A stretch of DNA of 64,000 nucleotides from Sesamum alatum (taxonomy: Eukaryota; Streptophyta; Magnoliopsida; Lamiales; Pedaliaceae): assembly GCA_034509735.1 (NCBI GenBank), contig JACGWO010000003.1, forward strand, positions 5,828,001-5,892,000, read 5' to 3'. Under the pieces are notes generated by a model. The model worked only from the letters and a program-made list of their open reading frames with translations, had not been told where the DNA came from and did not search any database. Position numbers and translations under genes: made by a program. This document shows positions 41,320 through 53,708 of this stretch, one piece after another (the first letter of the stretch is position 1; the number at the start of each line of letters is the position of its first letter).

Positions 41320-42544
41320 TGTTAGAATAGGTGACCAGAAAGTCAATGGTATTGGCTGTTCTGAGAACCATTCGTCAATCTGTGAACAAGTAATATTATG
41401 TTAATGAATGTAGTGAGGATTCATAGGCATGAGTTTGTTATACTTACTGCTTGCATCGTTACGATGTCACAACAAATGCCCACAGACTGAAATAACATTT
41501 CGGGAAATTGGAACTACGCTTGGAGGTAGGTTCATGAAATCAGTTTCGCCGAATCAGTCTGGAATACTCCAAGTCAAAGGAATCTCGAGACAGGGCATCG
41601 AGAATCCATTTGAGACTTGCACTAAGCATCTGCTGTCGTGTTTCGTCGACGGGTGACGAGGATCGTCTAAGCAGTGTTAGTGGGTCGGCCTGCTGGGGAG
41701 CGGCCGACTGAGGTGACTCGCGGGAATCGTCATATAGAAGCTACTCGGGCTTGGTCGGTATGACTCGTATTCCCGGTTCCGATAGTACGGGATTAGTCCT
41801 CGGACTTGAGGATCACGGCAGTCCCCTACATACTAAGGCTGTATCTTGGATCTGGTGAAATTTGACCGATTGTATCACATGGTCATCATAAGCCTCGTCC
41901 AGTGCAGTCGGAGTATGTAAGAACGGTGAATTCCAAGATAGGATGTGTCCCCTGTCAAAGGATATGACAGCAAGATCTCCTATGCGCTCGGAGATGGTTT
42001 AGACTCACAAAGTCTATGGCCATAGCACTTGATGTAGTGGGAAAGGATTTCCTACGTCGAGTTAAACCTATCTCGAGCATTATGCATAGTTGCCTAGTCA
42101 ACGATGGGAACCGACCCCTAGACTAAAGGCCGGGAGACAGGCGACAGTAGGACCGTACCCGTACTTATCGAGCGTCGGTAGGACCGCACCTGCGTATAAC
42201 TCGGAGCCTAAATGTTCACACCATAAATTCACCTGGTCTCTAGTGCCATGGACCGTTGCTAGATTGCCACCCATGGTAAAGGACTACTTTGGTTATGAAA
42301 TAACAAGAAGTAGGTCCAAGTCTAGCTAAAAGGTGAACCTAAAGAGTCACACCCGCTACACCAAATGAAAGGGAATTAATTTGGAATTAATTCCGGGAGA
42401 AGGTTTAATTTAATGGAATTAAATTATACTTCTTGGAGATTCAAGCTTCGATGAATTATTTGGAATAATCGGGCTTGAGTTCATAAATTAGATTTATGAA
42501 TTTTACAAAGCATGGGCTTTCCTTTTAATTAGATTAAAAGGGTG

Positions 42545-42895
42545 AATTAATTAATTAATGGGCTTGGTATTAAATAGGATTTAATATAAAGTCCATGGAT
42601 TATTTAATTTGGAATTAAATAAAGTCCATTCCATTAATTAATTAATGGGCTTAGTATATTAAATAGGATTTAATATAAAGTCCACGGGACTATTTAATTT
42701 AGAATTAAATAATCCCATTCTATGGAATTAATTAATGGGCTTGGTATTAAATAGGATTTAATATAAAGTCCATGGACTATTTAATTTGGAATTAAATAAA
42801 GTCCATTCCATTAATTAATTAATGGGCTTAGTATATTAAATAGGATTTTAATATAAAGTCCATGGGATCATTTAATTTAGAATTAAATAAAGCCC
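42545..42895 (+). repeat. Tandem array of about 88-bp units in U3 of G
   Basis: Four units, each with TTAATTAATGGGCTT, then TATTAAATAGGATTT and AATATAAAGTCCA, start about 87-90 bp apart (ATGGGCTT at 42558, 42645, 42735, 42822). Units 1 and 3 share CTTGGTATTAAA and units 2 and 4 share CTTAGTATATTAAA, so the array is a doubled dimer of about 177 bp. A decayed fifth copy follows. Confidence 0.8.
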
Positions 42896-43074
42896 ATTCC
42901 ATAAAGCCCATCAAAATGGATGGACAAGATTTGATCTAGAGAATGATGAGATGAAGGGCCATGATTAATTTGACTTAATGAAAGCCTAATTTGACTAGGA
43001 TTTGACTAGGTCAAAATCCTAGTCAAAGTGTGTCTCTTTGGAAGAGTTTGAGAAGGAATAGGAATTCCATCTTC

Positions 43075-43082
43075 TATAAATA
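43075..43082 (+). promoter_or_regulatory. TATA box in LTR of G
   Basis: TATAAATA about 48 bp after the TTTGAC/GTCAAA cluster, followed by CA repeats and a CT-rich stretch as in family 1. Confidence 0.7.
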
Positions 43083-43643
43083 CTTAAAAAAAACACACAC
43101 TCACACCTAGTATTCTCTACAACTCTCATCTCTCATCTCTGTCCCACATTCGTCCATGCCCTTCTTTTTCTCCAAGAATATTACTTTGTTCTTCTTGATT
43201 TATTCAAGTTAAGAACATAAGAGACATTGATTGCGTTAATCATAGCGTGTATCGATGTCTCTTCTCCCCAAAATAATTTCTTGCTAGCACAAGGGTTGTT
43301 TGCTTTCTGGTGGAGCAAGTGAGATGATTTAGAGGGTCTCTTCTTTGAGATCTTAGTGCAAAACGGGGAACAATGCGTGTAGCCGAAACGAAGACAAAAC
43401 TACAACCGGGTAGGTTCTTTAATTTCGTTTTTCGGTTTCAATTCTATGGTCTCCATGTTGTGTTTTATTGAACATGAGATACACCGAACGCCCAGAAGAA
43501 TCAAGGGCACACCCCTTGATTCGTTTATGTATATTATGCATGATTTAAATTCCATTTAATTATGCTTTGTAATTTTTATTACGCACTATTTCGCGCTTCC
43601 GCTATTCGCGTTAATCTCCCGGGACGATCCACACATTCTTTCA

Positions 43644-45929
43644 GCGGTATCAGAGCCCGGTTCGGTGTATAGGCATAGAATTCTATGTGCTATGTGCGTT
43701 TAATCATGATAAACGTGTTTTAATTTACGTTTATAGCATGTTTATCGTAGATATTTATTGGCGTTTAATTTTGCATGGGATTTTGGATCTTGGTTTTCTT
43801 GAATATGTATATACATGTCCTAGGGTTTAATTTATCTTGTGGTTCAGAAAAATTGCATGAAAAGTCGAAAAGGAGTGAAAAACGGCGAACCGACAGCAGC
43901 AGCACGCTGGCCGCGCGCACAGGGCGCGGCCGGGCGCGCGTGCAGGCAGGGGCCTGCGCGCGCCCAGCGTGCGCGGACAGCGCGGCGCCTGCGCGCGTGC
44001 GCGCGCGCCTGACCGGCCGGCTGTGCCGTTTTCCGTTCCTCTCCCGTTTTTGGCTCGTTTTCAAAATTGTTTTTACTGAATTATTTTTATGATATTTTCT
44101 GCATTATTCTGAACCCGTTGACTTAGAATATTTATTTTTTTGAGATTTGGAATTTCCTAAAATAAATATTGCTTGGTTGATGAGGAAAGGGTTTCCTAAC
44201 AAGATTTAATTTGATTTCGCACCAATGATCAAAATTCATAAGTGAAATTTCGCAATAATTTCTGCGTTTTATGATGTTGGACATCATGGTTATTTTATGG
44301 CTTGAGTATGAGTAGATCTTGACATGTATTGATATTGCACAAATTGTTGGATTTTGGAATTCTTGAATAAATGGGCATATTCTTGAATTGTTGATTTTTG
44401 TGTTTCAGAAAAATTTGATTTTTCTGTATAATTCTGGGATTTTTCTGAATTAATTAACTTGGGGCATTTTAATTTTTGTTGAGATTTTATATTTCATAGA
44501 ATTAATATTGCCTTGTTAATTATGGAAAAGGATTTTCCAACAAAAATCGTTGTGCATAGGTTGCACTATTATCCAATGTTTGGTGTGGATATTTTACATG
44601 TAGTTTCTGCATTTATTTTATGGTATGGATTATCATGGATGTTGGTATAGCATATTTTACGTGGGATATGTATTTGTGCTATTTGTGTTAATTGATTTGA
44701 CAAAGGATGATCACAAAGCCCCTAGACCGCATGTATGGTTTTATTTACAGTTATTTGTGGGGTTGTGGCCTGTGTGCCTCTTTATTTTCCTCTCTGTCTC
44801 TCTTCTAGTGCCTTGGAATAATAAGGCTTTCTCTCTCCCTCCTAATGTACTCCCCCCAAATGTTTAATTGGGGTTTCTTATTTTATGATGTAATGAGAGT
44901 AGAATTAGTGGTGAGGTTTTATTTCTTTTTGTAAATAAAAGCTGCAAGAGAAGACAAGCCCAAGGTGTTGGAGGCCCATGGCGGTTGCCATCAGATGGCC
45001 CACGGAGGATCCATAGAGAAGAAGCCCGGTGTAGCCCCACGATGGAGAGCCCAAGAAGATAAAGAGGACTTACAAGGCCCATTGCATGTAATGGGTTATT
45101 AAATCTTGTAATAGTGTAGGGCTTACCCTTAGATTGACCATAGATCCACTGCGGGCTCAGTGGGTCGCATAGGTTTGGGCTTGTGATCATCCTACAGGGG
45201 CGTGCTAGGCTTTATTTTGCATGCGATGCGTATTAATTGCTTATGATTATTCTATATGCTTTATGTATGGTTACATTCACGCTTAGAATATTTCTGCCAT
45301 AACGCATCCAATGCAATACTTAATATATGTGATGAGGTCTCGTTCTATCAAAACTCTAACTTGGTTAAACCAAGTTAAATATAGACCCTTAATAAATGGA
45401 CTAGGACTCTAGGAGTCCGTCCAAGCCTTCCATCCATGGCAAAAGTGAGGAAGATCTTTTAGGTCGATAGCGTGGTCTCACGAGTTTGGCACGACTATCG
45501 TGCTTAAAAGAAGCTGCACTTTGTCATGAACGATGAGTAGACTGCTGTTACCTGTCTCACGAGTCGTGGAGGTAGCAGTGAGTCTATGAATCGGTTGATT
45601 GGGTCGGGTCTAACGCCCGAATAACGTGATTTGCTTGGAGTCCTTGGGATCACGTGAAAGGGTGAGGCAATTATCTTGGAAATCTCGTGGAACGAGAATG
45701 GTATGGAATACCTCCCACGGGTTCTTTTCCCATGCGAATCGTAAAAGCGGGGTATGGGGGAGATCGCTGTGGATCCTGAGCCCACTAGGAAAGGATTTCC
45801 CGAAAACAACGTTTGAGAGTGCCGTGTTTTCGTAGAAATAGTGGGAGAGGTTAAGGACCAAAGACCGAGACTTAACCAAAATATTACTTCACTCTGCTTA
45901 TTATTTTCTGCTTTACATATATGTTGTGA
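43644..45929 (+). other. Leader of element G
   Basis: 2.29 kb homologous to the other leaders. It has a short CpG-rich block (43900-44020), inverted repeat arms with a compensatory change (44705-44721 and 45177-45192), the nine-pair hairpin (45143-45166), one altered and one intact palindrome (about 45476 and 45558-45568), the seven-pair stem with two covarying pairs (45624-45630 with 45649-45655) and the six-pair hairpin (45683-45697). Between 44060 and 44700 there is AT-rich sequence in which I see nothing else. No gene. Confidence 0.85.
43645..43662 (+). other. Primer binding site of element G
   Basis: CGGTATCAGAGCCCGGTT one base after the LTR, with C in place of the first T. Otherwise the same initiator Met-tRNA site. 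Confidence 0.88.
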
Positions 45930-48900
45930 ATGTCTAAGAATCCACCAAACACATCACTAAGAGGCTCATTAAAAGGGAACCAATTACACGAATTGACTGC
46001 GAAATCTTAAGATGGTCTTAGATTTCCAGAACCTTAACTCACATACCGGAATGAGGACATTCCTCAGCCCTTGCCGGAGGGGTCGACAACTAAGGTAACG
46101 CTTGGCGTTCAAAAGTTGAAGGATGACCACCGGCAAGTAGGATATAATGATGTTGGCTCAAACTATGCTTCGTTTGCATCATGTCTATATGGTCTTGGAC
46201 CAGCATGTGGGGTAAAATGCAACGAAGGCATGTTTGGAGCTAAGATGACGGAAGGGATATCGGTACAAAGAACATGGAGTGATGATGCAATCCCTAGTGG
46301 AGAAGCTCAAAAGACCTCCACGTCAGTCTTGAAAAAGAGACGTACATTGACATGATCCTTCAGTCTCTTCCTCCCTCCTACGAACCATTAATTATCAACA
46401 TGAATGAGCTTAGAAAAGATCTTCATAGGTTGGTAATTATGTTGGCCTAGTACGAGGAAACGATTGCAAAATCTGCGCCGTCGGTACTAGTAGGAGAGGC
46501 TTCAACCTCCATGATGAAAGGCAAGGGTGCCAGACGCCAAAAGAGGAAGAAGGGTAAGGTGACATCAACTATTAAGCACTTCAAGTGTTGTTCCTTTACA
46601 ACACAAGGTGGAGGTAAAGGAAAGAGTAAACGGTTCAAGCAGTCAAGTTCATAAGTTTCTAAGAACGCAAGCATTTACTGTCGTAAAGAGGGCCATTGGA
46701 AAGGGGAGTATTCTAAACCCCTCTCCAATGTAGGTAAAATTTGATATTGAGTATTGACATGATCACTTTTTGGTATTTGATACCATTCCTATCACTAATC
46801 TGCGGGTGGTTTGCAGAAAGTGAATAAGGACTTAAAAGCCAAGAACAGTTCTAGGATTCAACAATGGCAAGGTCCATTGATGAAAAGGACTAGAGACTTG
46901 TTAGGCCCATAATCGTGATCATGTTAGGGTAATATAGGAATTACGTAACCTAGCATGATCAAAAGTATGTCTCTTTGTTGGACAAAGGTTTTATTACATA
47001 CATATTTGATCAAACAAAATTATTGAATATTGATTCATGTTTGCTAGTGTTTGTACGTAAATTCCTAAAATACCATCCCATAAAAGGTTTATGGATACTC
47101 AAAATTCTAATTATCTAAATGGATTAATCAAGACCAACTTACAGATTTGGCATCTACAACAGCTAGGACGTTTCTTCTTATTAAAAGATAAGTAAATTGG
47201 AAAGTTCGATGAATCTAGAAATAGATGATTCGAATCGACTAAATTTACAAGTCTTTTATGAAGAAGAAAGTCCGAAAGCTCTTTGTTGGACAAAGTAGGC
47301 TTGCCAAATAGTCTATTGGAAGAGAGCCAATAAGACAACTGTAGGTTACTAATACACAAAATCATAAGAGGGTTCAAAAGTCTTAAGGTCCCATAGGAGG
47401 TTTGGGAATTAGACTTAAGGAGGTGAACCATAAATGGTTGCAAAATTAAACCTGTTTCGATTGGATCGAAAAGGCCGTGTATTTAGTGGGAGCTCTTGAG
47501 CATCCAAGTTGAGAATGGAATTCTCAATGAAACGTTTCCTGTAAAGTCCAAAGTATGACGGTCTCTGATAAAGGGAACGATCGAATCTCGTTAGACGAAA
47601 ATCGATCGAAGTTTCGCCCAATTACCTTAGCCCGTGTAGACGTAGACTCAAAATTGCCAACGTAAGGAACATGGCACTTTGCTAGGAGTCACGCACAAGG
47701 AGCCATGGTTTGGCAAGCCTATGTCCCGACAAAGTTCTTGAGCATGTAGAAGGATCCTACATACGTCAAGGGACTAGTGGGAGACAAATTAGACTCGGTG
47801 TCTGGTTTGTGTAGGTTTACAACAAAATAATGCTAAACGTTGCTTATAATTGCATTTCTATCTTAAATTGATCATATTCCAAGTCCCCTTAAGAACGAAC
47901 CCGAATGTCGTAAGAGGTATGAGTGATCGGGATATGTTCGGTCAAATTTGGATAGTAATCCAAATGACCTGCGGAACGTGATGTTGGACATCATAGTAGG
48001 ATTTATGGAGAGGAGCCATAGAATCCACTAGGAAATTCAAACAAGGTTTGAAAACACCGCATAACTGGAATATTTGTTTTGACGAGCTCATACGGAGCAT
48101 GACTCGGTCTTAAACAACGTAGGTGATCAGTGGGAGTAGAAATGGCGGTCCAAGTGTTTAAGTGTGTAATATCTTGATTCATGGATGAATTCAAGACATT
48201 AGGAATCACTAAAACACAACTGTAACTCACGAAAATTCTCCATGACACTTTAAGGGTTCCCACATACATATCATGAATTGAGCTTTTCAAAGACTCAGTC
48301 ATGGTAGACTGATGAGAAAAAACTCATATATGTAGAGGGACAAGTTGTTCGAGACTCAGTCATAGTAAGAATGATGAGAAAACTTGGATACTATGCATAA
48401 AGCATCAAGCCATTCAAGACTTAGTCACGGTGGACTAATGAGAAGGCTTGGATGTTGAGTATCCCCTACGTCTTAACCCTAGGCAAACATATGATATGTT
48501 TACTCGGTGCATAGGAACCGATGTTGAGAGTGCTTCTAGCATGGCTCAACATAAATCGGTAATGCACTGAGGGGTTGAAGACAGCAATCAAGAACGATCC
48601 TTAGTACCTGAATAAGGACTAAAGATGTGTTCATGATGCACCGTCTGTTGAGAGTTGCTTTGGAAGGACTAAAGCGATACTAGCTTCCAGAGCATAAGTG
48701 AAAACCAGTTAGTCTCAAAGGTATGCACAGTCAGGCCCAATGACGAGTGCATCGGATAGTGGTCACTGATGAAGACCGCGTCCATAGGATGGACGTGGCG
48801 CCTAGCACGACCAAGCCATGTTTGCCTATATGGCAGGCAACTTGGCTATGGGAGTATTGGCACGAGATCTCATCACAAGATCCACGAAAATATTCTTAGA

Positions 48901-48953
48901 CAACCACCATCTCTAGGAGGCAATGGTGGATAGAGGTAACACGGTTAGACTGT
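45930..48953 (+). pseudogene. Degenerate gag-pol of element G
   Basis: Starts at ATGTCTAAGAATCCA (45930), the family gag start, then decays into short frames. Recognisable pieces in order: zinc-knuckle remnant (YCRKEGHWK, about 46677-46715), protease trace (near 46770), integrase/spacer trace with TACATACGTCAAGGGACTAG (about 47760), the GTTTTGACGAGCTCATACGG piece of reverse transcriptase (about 48075), IPY-like and SDASF-like remnants (about 48460 and 48690) and an EPRSHH-like remnant (about 48870). Indels are everywhere and no domain is intact. A segment is repeated three times at 48286-48455. Confidence 0.8.
48286..48455 (+). repeat. Triplicated segment in degenerate pol of G
   Basis: Three imperfect copies spaced about 61-65 bp, each holding ACTCAGTCA or ACTTAGTCAC followed by GATGAGAA or AATGAGAA. 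The third copy best matches the reverse transcriptase/RNase H connection (TDEEL then IPYA), so the duplication arose within that segment. Confidence 0.6.
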
Positions 48954-49406
48954 AGGGCGCGCAGACATCCGGCACGCTGGCCTGGCGCGCGGTCGCGGCC
49001 TTTTATACCCGTTTGCGCGCGCGCCCGTCCAGCGGCCTGCCTGAGGCCCGGCCGCGCGTCCACCTGGTTGGCTGCGCGCAGCCTTGCGCATCTGGCCGGG
49101 CGGCCGCGCGCAGGCTTCCCCTGCCTGTGAGCGTCTGCCCTGCCTTTGCGCGCGGCCAGCCTCCGGCTGGTCGGCATGCGGCGTTTCTCCATTCTTTCGT
49201 TCAATTTTCACCCGCCCCCCCCCCGTTTCCCAATAAAAACAGAAAATACCAACGGTACAATAATCACACGAATTAAAAAGCAAGAAAACGATATGCTTTA
49301 ATAATCAAGAAACCAAGAATTAATTAAAACATGCCAAGAACACGTTTCATGCTTAAAACGCACATTAAACCCTAGGCCTATACACCGAACCGGGCTCTTA
49401 TACCAC
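48954..49406 (-). other. Fragment H leader (family 1, truncated)
   Basis: Minus-strand leader remnant. It has a CpG-rich block (about 48955-49180), then the segment leading to the primer site, which reads TGGTATAAGAGCC on the minus strand (49388-49405, one mismatch). It is nearly the same as J leader at 14225-14349. There is no coding sequence; the left edge is a break against G. Confidence 0.82.
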
Positions 49407-50553
49407 TGAAAGAATGTGAATCGCCCCGGGAATTAGCGCGAATGCGGAGGCGCGGTATAGAATTAAAATACAAAAATTAAAACATGCTTTAATTAAATAA
49501 AAGAACACGTTCAAGGGGTGTACCCTTGAAGTTTCTCGGGCGTTTGGTGTATCTCATGAATTAAAAGCATAAAAGAAATCATGGAGGCCATAGGATTAAA
49601 AATAAAGAGGGACGAAAAATTAAATCAGAACCTACCGATTGTCGTTTTCGTCTTCTCACCGGTACTCGCGTTGTTCCCCATTTTGCACCAGATCTCGTAC
49701 GTGAGATTCTCCAAATTGTAACATGCAATCCACCTACGTATCTTGCACGTCGTGCTAGCGAACAAACAAGTAATATTTGGAGAGGATGAATTAATAACAC
49801 GTTATTGATTAACGGTATTAATTCTCCTAAGTACAATTGTTCCAAGAACAAAAGAAGAAGAAAAATATTTTCTCGTGAGAGAGAGAGAGTGGGCGGACGA
49901 GAGGGAGAGAGGAGAGAGCCGAGTGTGTGTGTGTGTGTGTTGGAGTTTCATCACTCTTCAAATAGTGAAACGCTAGGACTATATATAGATGAGGAGTTTA
50001 ATCCTCTTTAAACTCCAACTCTAAAGAGGTCTATTTTGACTAGCATTTTGACCTAGTCAAAGTCCTAGTCAAAGTAGCATTTGACCTCGTCAAATTGATC
50101 CTAGCCATCCATTTCTCCCTTTCGATCTCAACCATTAATTTAATTTAATGGCATATTTAAATCCTATTAAATATTCCAAAGGCCAAATAAATAAATATAA
50201 TAAATATAAATATTTATCCTAAGGCCATTAAATTAATCCTCTAATAAATCTAATTTATTAGATTAATCCCTTTATCAAATAAAAGGAATTAATTCTCCAA
50301 GAAAATAAAGGACCCGATTAAATCCAATTTAATCATTCCTTTTCTCCAATATTTAATTCTAAATTAAATAGTTAGTGTGTGTGGATTATGTGTGACTCTT
50401 TAGGTTCACCTTTTCAGCTAGACTTGGTCGGATTCCTAGAATCCGTCCGTTACCATGGGTGGCCATGTAGCAACGGTCCGTGGCACTAGAGACTAGGTGA
50501 AATTTCGGGGATGAACATTTAGGCTCTAACAGTACACTTGTCCTTCTGTCTAC
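49407..50553 (-). repeat. Fragment H LTR (family 1, truncated)
   Basis: Minus-strand LTR starting at its CA end (49407) and broken at 50553, missing about 800 bp including its TG end. It is very close to the shared J/C LTR. At the break AGTACAC is added as filler, so ACAGTACAC occurs at 50529-50537 and again at 50552-50560. Confidence 0.87.
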
Positions 50554-50560
50554 AGTACAC

Positions 50561-51465
50561 TGCCGGTGGCGGCGGCCGGCTGCCGGTTGTTAGGGTTTCT
50601 CCCTTTTTTATTTTATTCTATTTTCAGTTTTAATTTTATTTAATTCTGAAAATTCATTTTTTGTTCAATTTTTCCCAATTTTCTAGACATTATTTTAGGA
50701 GGTAAAATTATATTGAATTTGGAATCCCAGGGATAATTTACTTAGAAATAATGAGGAAAGGTCTTTCTAAAACGAGAAAATACTATTACCAGCGGTTGTA
50801 CCATATTTTCATACGTTACGCATTTATTTTTTTATCTTAGATAATTATGATTGGTAATTATATGTTGTTGCCATGTATCTTATGTGATTGGATCATATGA
50901 TTATGTGTGTTGGATGAAAATGGATGATCACGAGCCCTAGACCGAATGTATGGTTTAATTTTCTGTTGGGCCTGTGTGCCTCTTTTATTTCTTTCTCCTT
51001 CTCCCTTTCTAGTTGCCTTGGAATAATAAGGCATTCTACCTCCCTCGTTATGTACTCCCCCCGGGTTTTCGCTGGGGTTCTATTTTTTTAATATGTAATG
51101 AGAGTAGAATAGAAGTGAGGTTTTATTTTATGTAATTGGTGGAAAAGAAGGAAGGTCCACATGGAGAGCCCAGACCGGAGGTTCCAAGGCGTTTCCATGA
51201 AAAGAAGAAAGAGAAAAGAGACCAAGGCCCATCAGAATGATGATTGGGTTACTGTTAATGTAATAGTGTAGGACCAACCCTAGATTGACCATAGATCCAC
51301 TGCGGGCTCAGTGGGTCGCATAGGATTCGGGCTCGTGATCATCCAACAGGGGCGTGCTGGGCTTTAGTTTTGCATGTGGTTATTATGATGGATAAATGGT
51401 GTTTTATTTATGATATAACTGCCATGGGATGCCATTTATTTATTACGTATTATGGATGAATGTGT
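50561..51465 (+). other. Fragment L: plus-strand family 1 leader
   Basis: Starts in the tail of a CpG-rich block (GCCGGTGGCGGCGG) and runs through the leader, including inverted repeat arms (50922-50937 and 51329-51344) and the nine-pair hairpin (51294-51317), until F' is inserted at 51466. It resembles J leader. It lies head to head with H and has no LTR of its own. The last bases TGTGT (51461-51465) are the expected F' target duplication. Confidence 0.82.
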
Positions 51466-53694
51466 TGAAGGACAAGCGGATCCGCCCGGGAGCGCGAGCG
51501 GAAGCGAGAAAGCGAGAAATTGTGCGTAAATTTAAATCAAATTCAAAATAAGTGAATCTCAAGGGGTGTACCCTTGGGTGCACAACCGGCCGTTCGATGT
51601 AGGATGTGTAAATATTAAAACATATATTTAAGCACATAGGGCATAGATATATAAATGAAATCAATCAAAGCGTAATAAACCGTTACCTTTGATTGTTTAG
51701 CGTATGCTCCCGGCTACTTGCATTGTTCCTTCTCCGGAATGCTCACGAAATCCAAACGTATGGATTCTCCAAAGGTGATCCACACCACACCGGAAGAAAC
51801 ACACGTTCTTCTTGCTAGAAAAGAACGGGTTTAGAAGGAATCGGTTTAAGAGAAGAACACTATGAATTAGTGTTCTCTTAAACTTACTTTGTTCTTCTTC
51901 TTGATTCAAAATCAAGTGAAGAACACAAGTGTGGGAGAGGGAGAGAGCACGAAATTTGAGAGAGAGGAGAGGGATTTTTTGTCTTCTCTTTTTCCTAGAA
52001 AAAGATGAATAATGAATCACTTGTGCTTGGTGTTGTATATTCTAACATATACACATAATTAATATGATTATTGGAATGTGTCTAGGTTCATCCAAGGATG
52101 TCTAGATTCATTCCAATCAATCACCATCAATTCTTCAATCAAGCCTACCAAAATTTATGGTATGATCAAATCATACCAAAAGGGAAGACCTTGATTGGAG
52201 TTGATTTGTCTCTTTCCAAAAGAGATAAGTCAACATACCACCTAGCATGAAACATGGCTGATTTTGCTTCCTCCAAGGGAGCATGTCGGCCATGTTTAAT
52301 TAAGGGAAGAAGTCCAACTTCTTCCTATTCCAAAATAGGAATTATTTCTCCTCTCGAGTATAATTTAACGGACCGGGTTTTATCGTAATCCAATTACGAC
52401 GAATCCAACATTAAATCCAATTTAATGTCCATTTAAATTATTCCCGTTGATATTTTAATCCAATTAAAAGATCTAACGTCTCAACGTCTCAACTTTCCAT
52501 ATTTAATCGAAAATCCAATTTACCGATTAAACGAAAGCCCGATACAATATCGGCCCGTCCATCCAATGGACTTTCCATTAAGTAATCCAATTACTTATTT
52601 TATCCTTCGAGATTGACTCCAAGTCAATCTCTCAACCTTCTCGGTGATTTGTGTGTGACCCTTTAGGTTCACCCTCAGCTAGACTTGGGCCCGTGTCCCA
52701 CAAGGGCCCGTTACCATGGGTGGCCGTCTAGCAACGGTCCATGGCACTAGAGACTAGGTAAATTGGCGTGAACATTTAGGCGCCGATTCCGTACGGGTAC
52801 GATCCTTCCGTCTACCGTCTCCCGGCCTTAGTCTAGGGTATGGAATTGGACGTCGCTTCCCATCCTTGACTAGGCATCTATGCTTAATACTCGAGACCAC
52901 GTATGCTTCATTGCGTCGACACAGGAAACCATTCCCTATTCGACCAACCACTGTGGCCACAGCTTCAAACAGCATGAACGTGTCTCCGAGTGCATAGGAG
53001 ATACCTCTGTCACATACTGACAGGGGACGGATCCTCCTCTTGGAATCCACCATCCTCGCTACACATTCCGATTGCACTGGACAAGGCTTATGATAATCAT
53101 CTTACAGAATGATTACCTCTCGCCAGATCCAAGATACAACCGTCATGTGCACGCGACTGCCATGATCCCTCAAGTCTGAGGATTACTCCCGTACTATCGG
53201 AACCGGGGAAAACCAATCATACCGACCAAGCCTCCAAGGCTTCCATATGATGATCCCTGCGAGTCAGTCCAGTCGGCTCGACCCCAGTCGACCAACCCAT
53301 CAAGATCGTGTAGGCGTCCCACGCCTGTCGCCGATGAAACACGACACTCATCCAATGAACACGACTCTTGACGCAAGTCTCAATAGGATTCTCGATGCCC
53401 CGTCTCGAGGTTCTCGACTTGGAACGTTTCAGACCCAACTCTTAATCAGTTGGTTTCATGACCACCATCCAATGCGTGGCCCAACTGCACGAGTTGTTAT
53501 CCATGGTCTGTGGGCTTTGTTGCGATATAAATTAAACACCGTTTTAACAAATGTAAGATGAGCGCAACAAAGAAGGTACCATTGGTGACGAACACTCATC
53601 TTATTCATCACATAATAATATTACATCTACATCAAGTTGTCGAATAGGTTACAAATTACCAAACCTATTGGCTTTCTGGTCACCTATTCCAACA
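51466..53694 (-). repeat. 3' LTR of element F'
   Basis: 2229 bp, TGTTGGAATAGG at 53694 to TTGTCCTTCA at 51466. It is about 100 bp longer than F's LTR, mainly because of extra bases around 51560-51590 and 51820-51890. The TATA stretch found in F is partly lost here (52039-52050). Confidence 0.93.
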
Positions 53695-53708
53695 ATCTCC
53701 CACTTGAC

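Larger units (their letters stand above)
41320..43643 (+). repeat. 5' LTR of element G
   Basis: 2324 bp from TGTTAGAATAGGTGACCA to CACATTCTTTCA. The first part aligns with family 1 and 2 LTRs (TGGAGGTAGGT and TCGTCGACGGGTGACGA segments). It holds an AT-rich tandem array (42545-42895), a TTTGAC/GTCAAA cluster (42991-43027) and a TATA box (43075-43082). Confidence 0.92.
41320..48953 (+). mobile_element. Element G: family 3 copia element with ruined coding region
   Basis: Plus-strand element inserted in F leader; the left target duplication should be TTGAT (41315-41319). It has a complete 2324-bp LTR, primer site and a full-length leader that keeps all conserved hairpins. Its gag-pol is then very strongly decayed and ends in RNase H remnants without purine tract or 3' LTR. 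The right side is joined to fragment H. The contrast between a well-kept LTR and leader and a collapsed coding region suggests a non-autonomous lineage. Confidence 0.85.

Noticed and set aside
41429..41656. ORFs of 60-110 codons in family 2 and 3 LTRs (also 35958-36281, 52754-53077, 57311-57634)
   Set aside because: LTR-internal, on either strand, repeated only through LTR homology, with no recognisable domain.
47111..48302. Minus-strand ORFs of 70-110 codons in the degenerate region of G
   Set aside because: They run opposite recognisable pol remnants and have no domain signature; chance frames in decayed sequence.
48308..48325. CTGATGAGAAA resembling a hammerhead ribozyme core in G
   Set aside because: No matching stems or cleavage-site context; the motif derives from the TDEE codons of pol and is triplicated with them.
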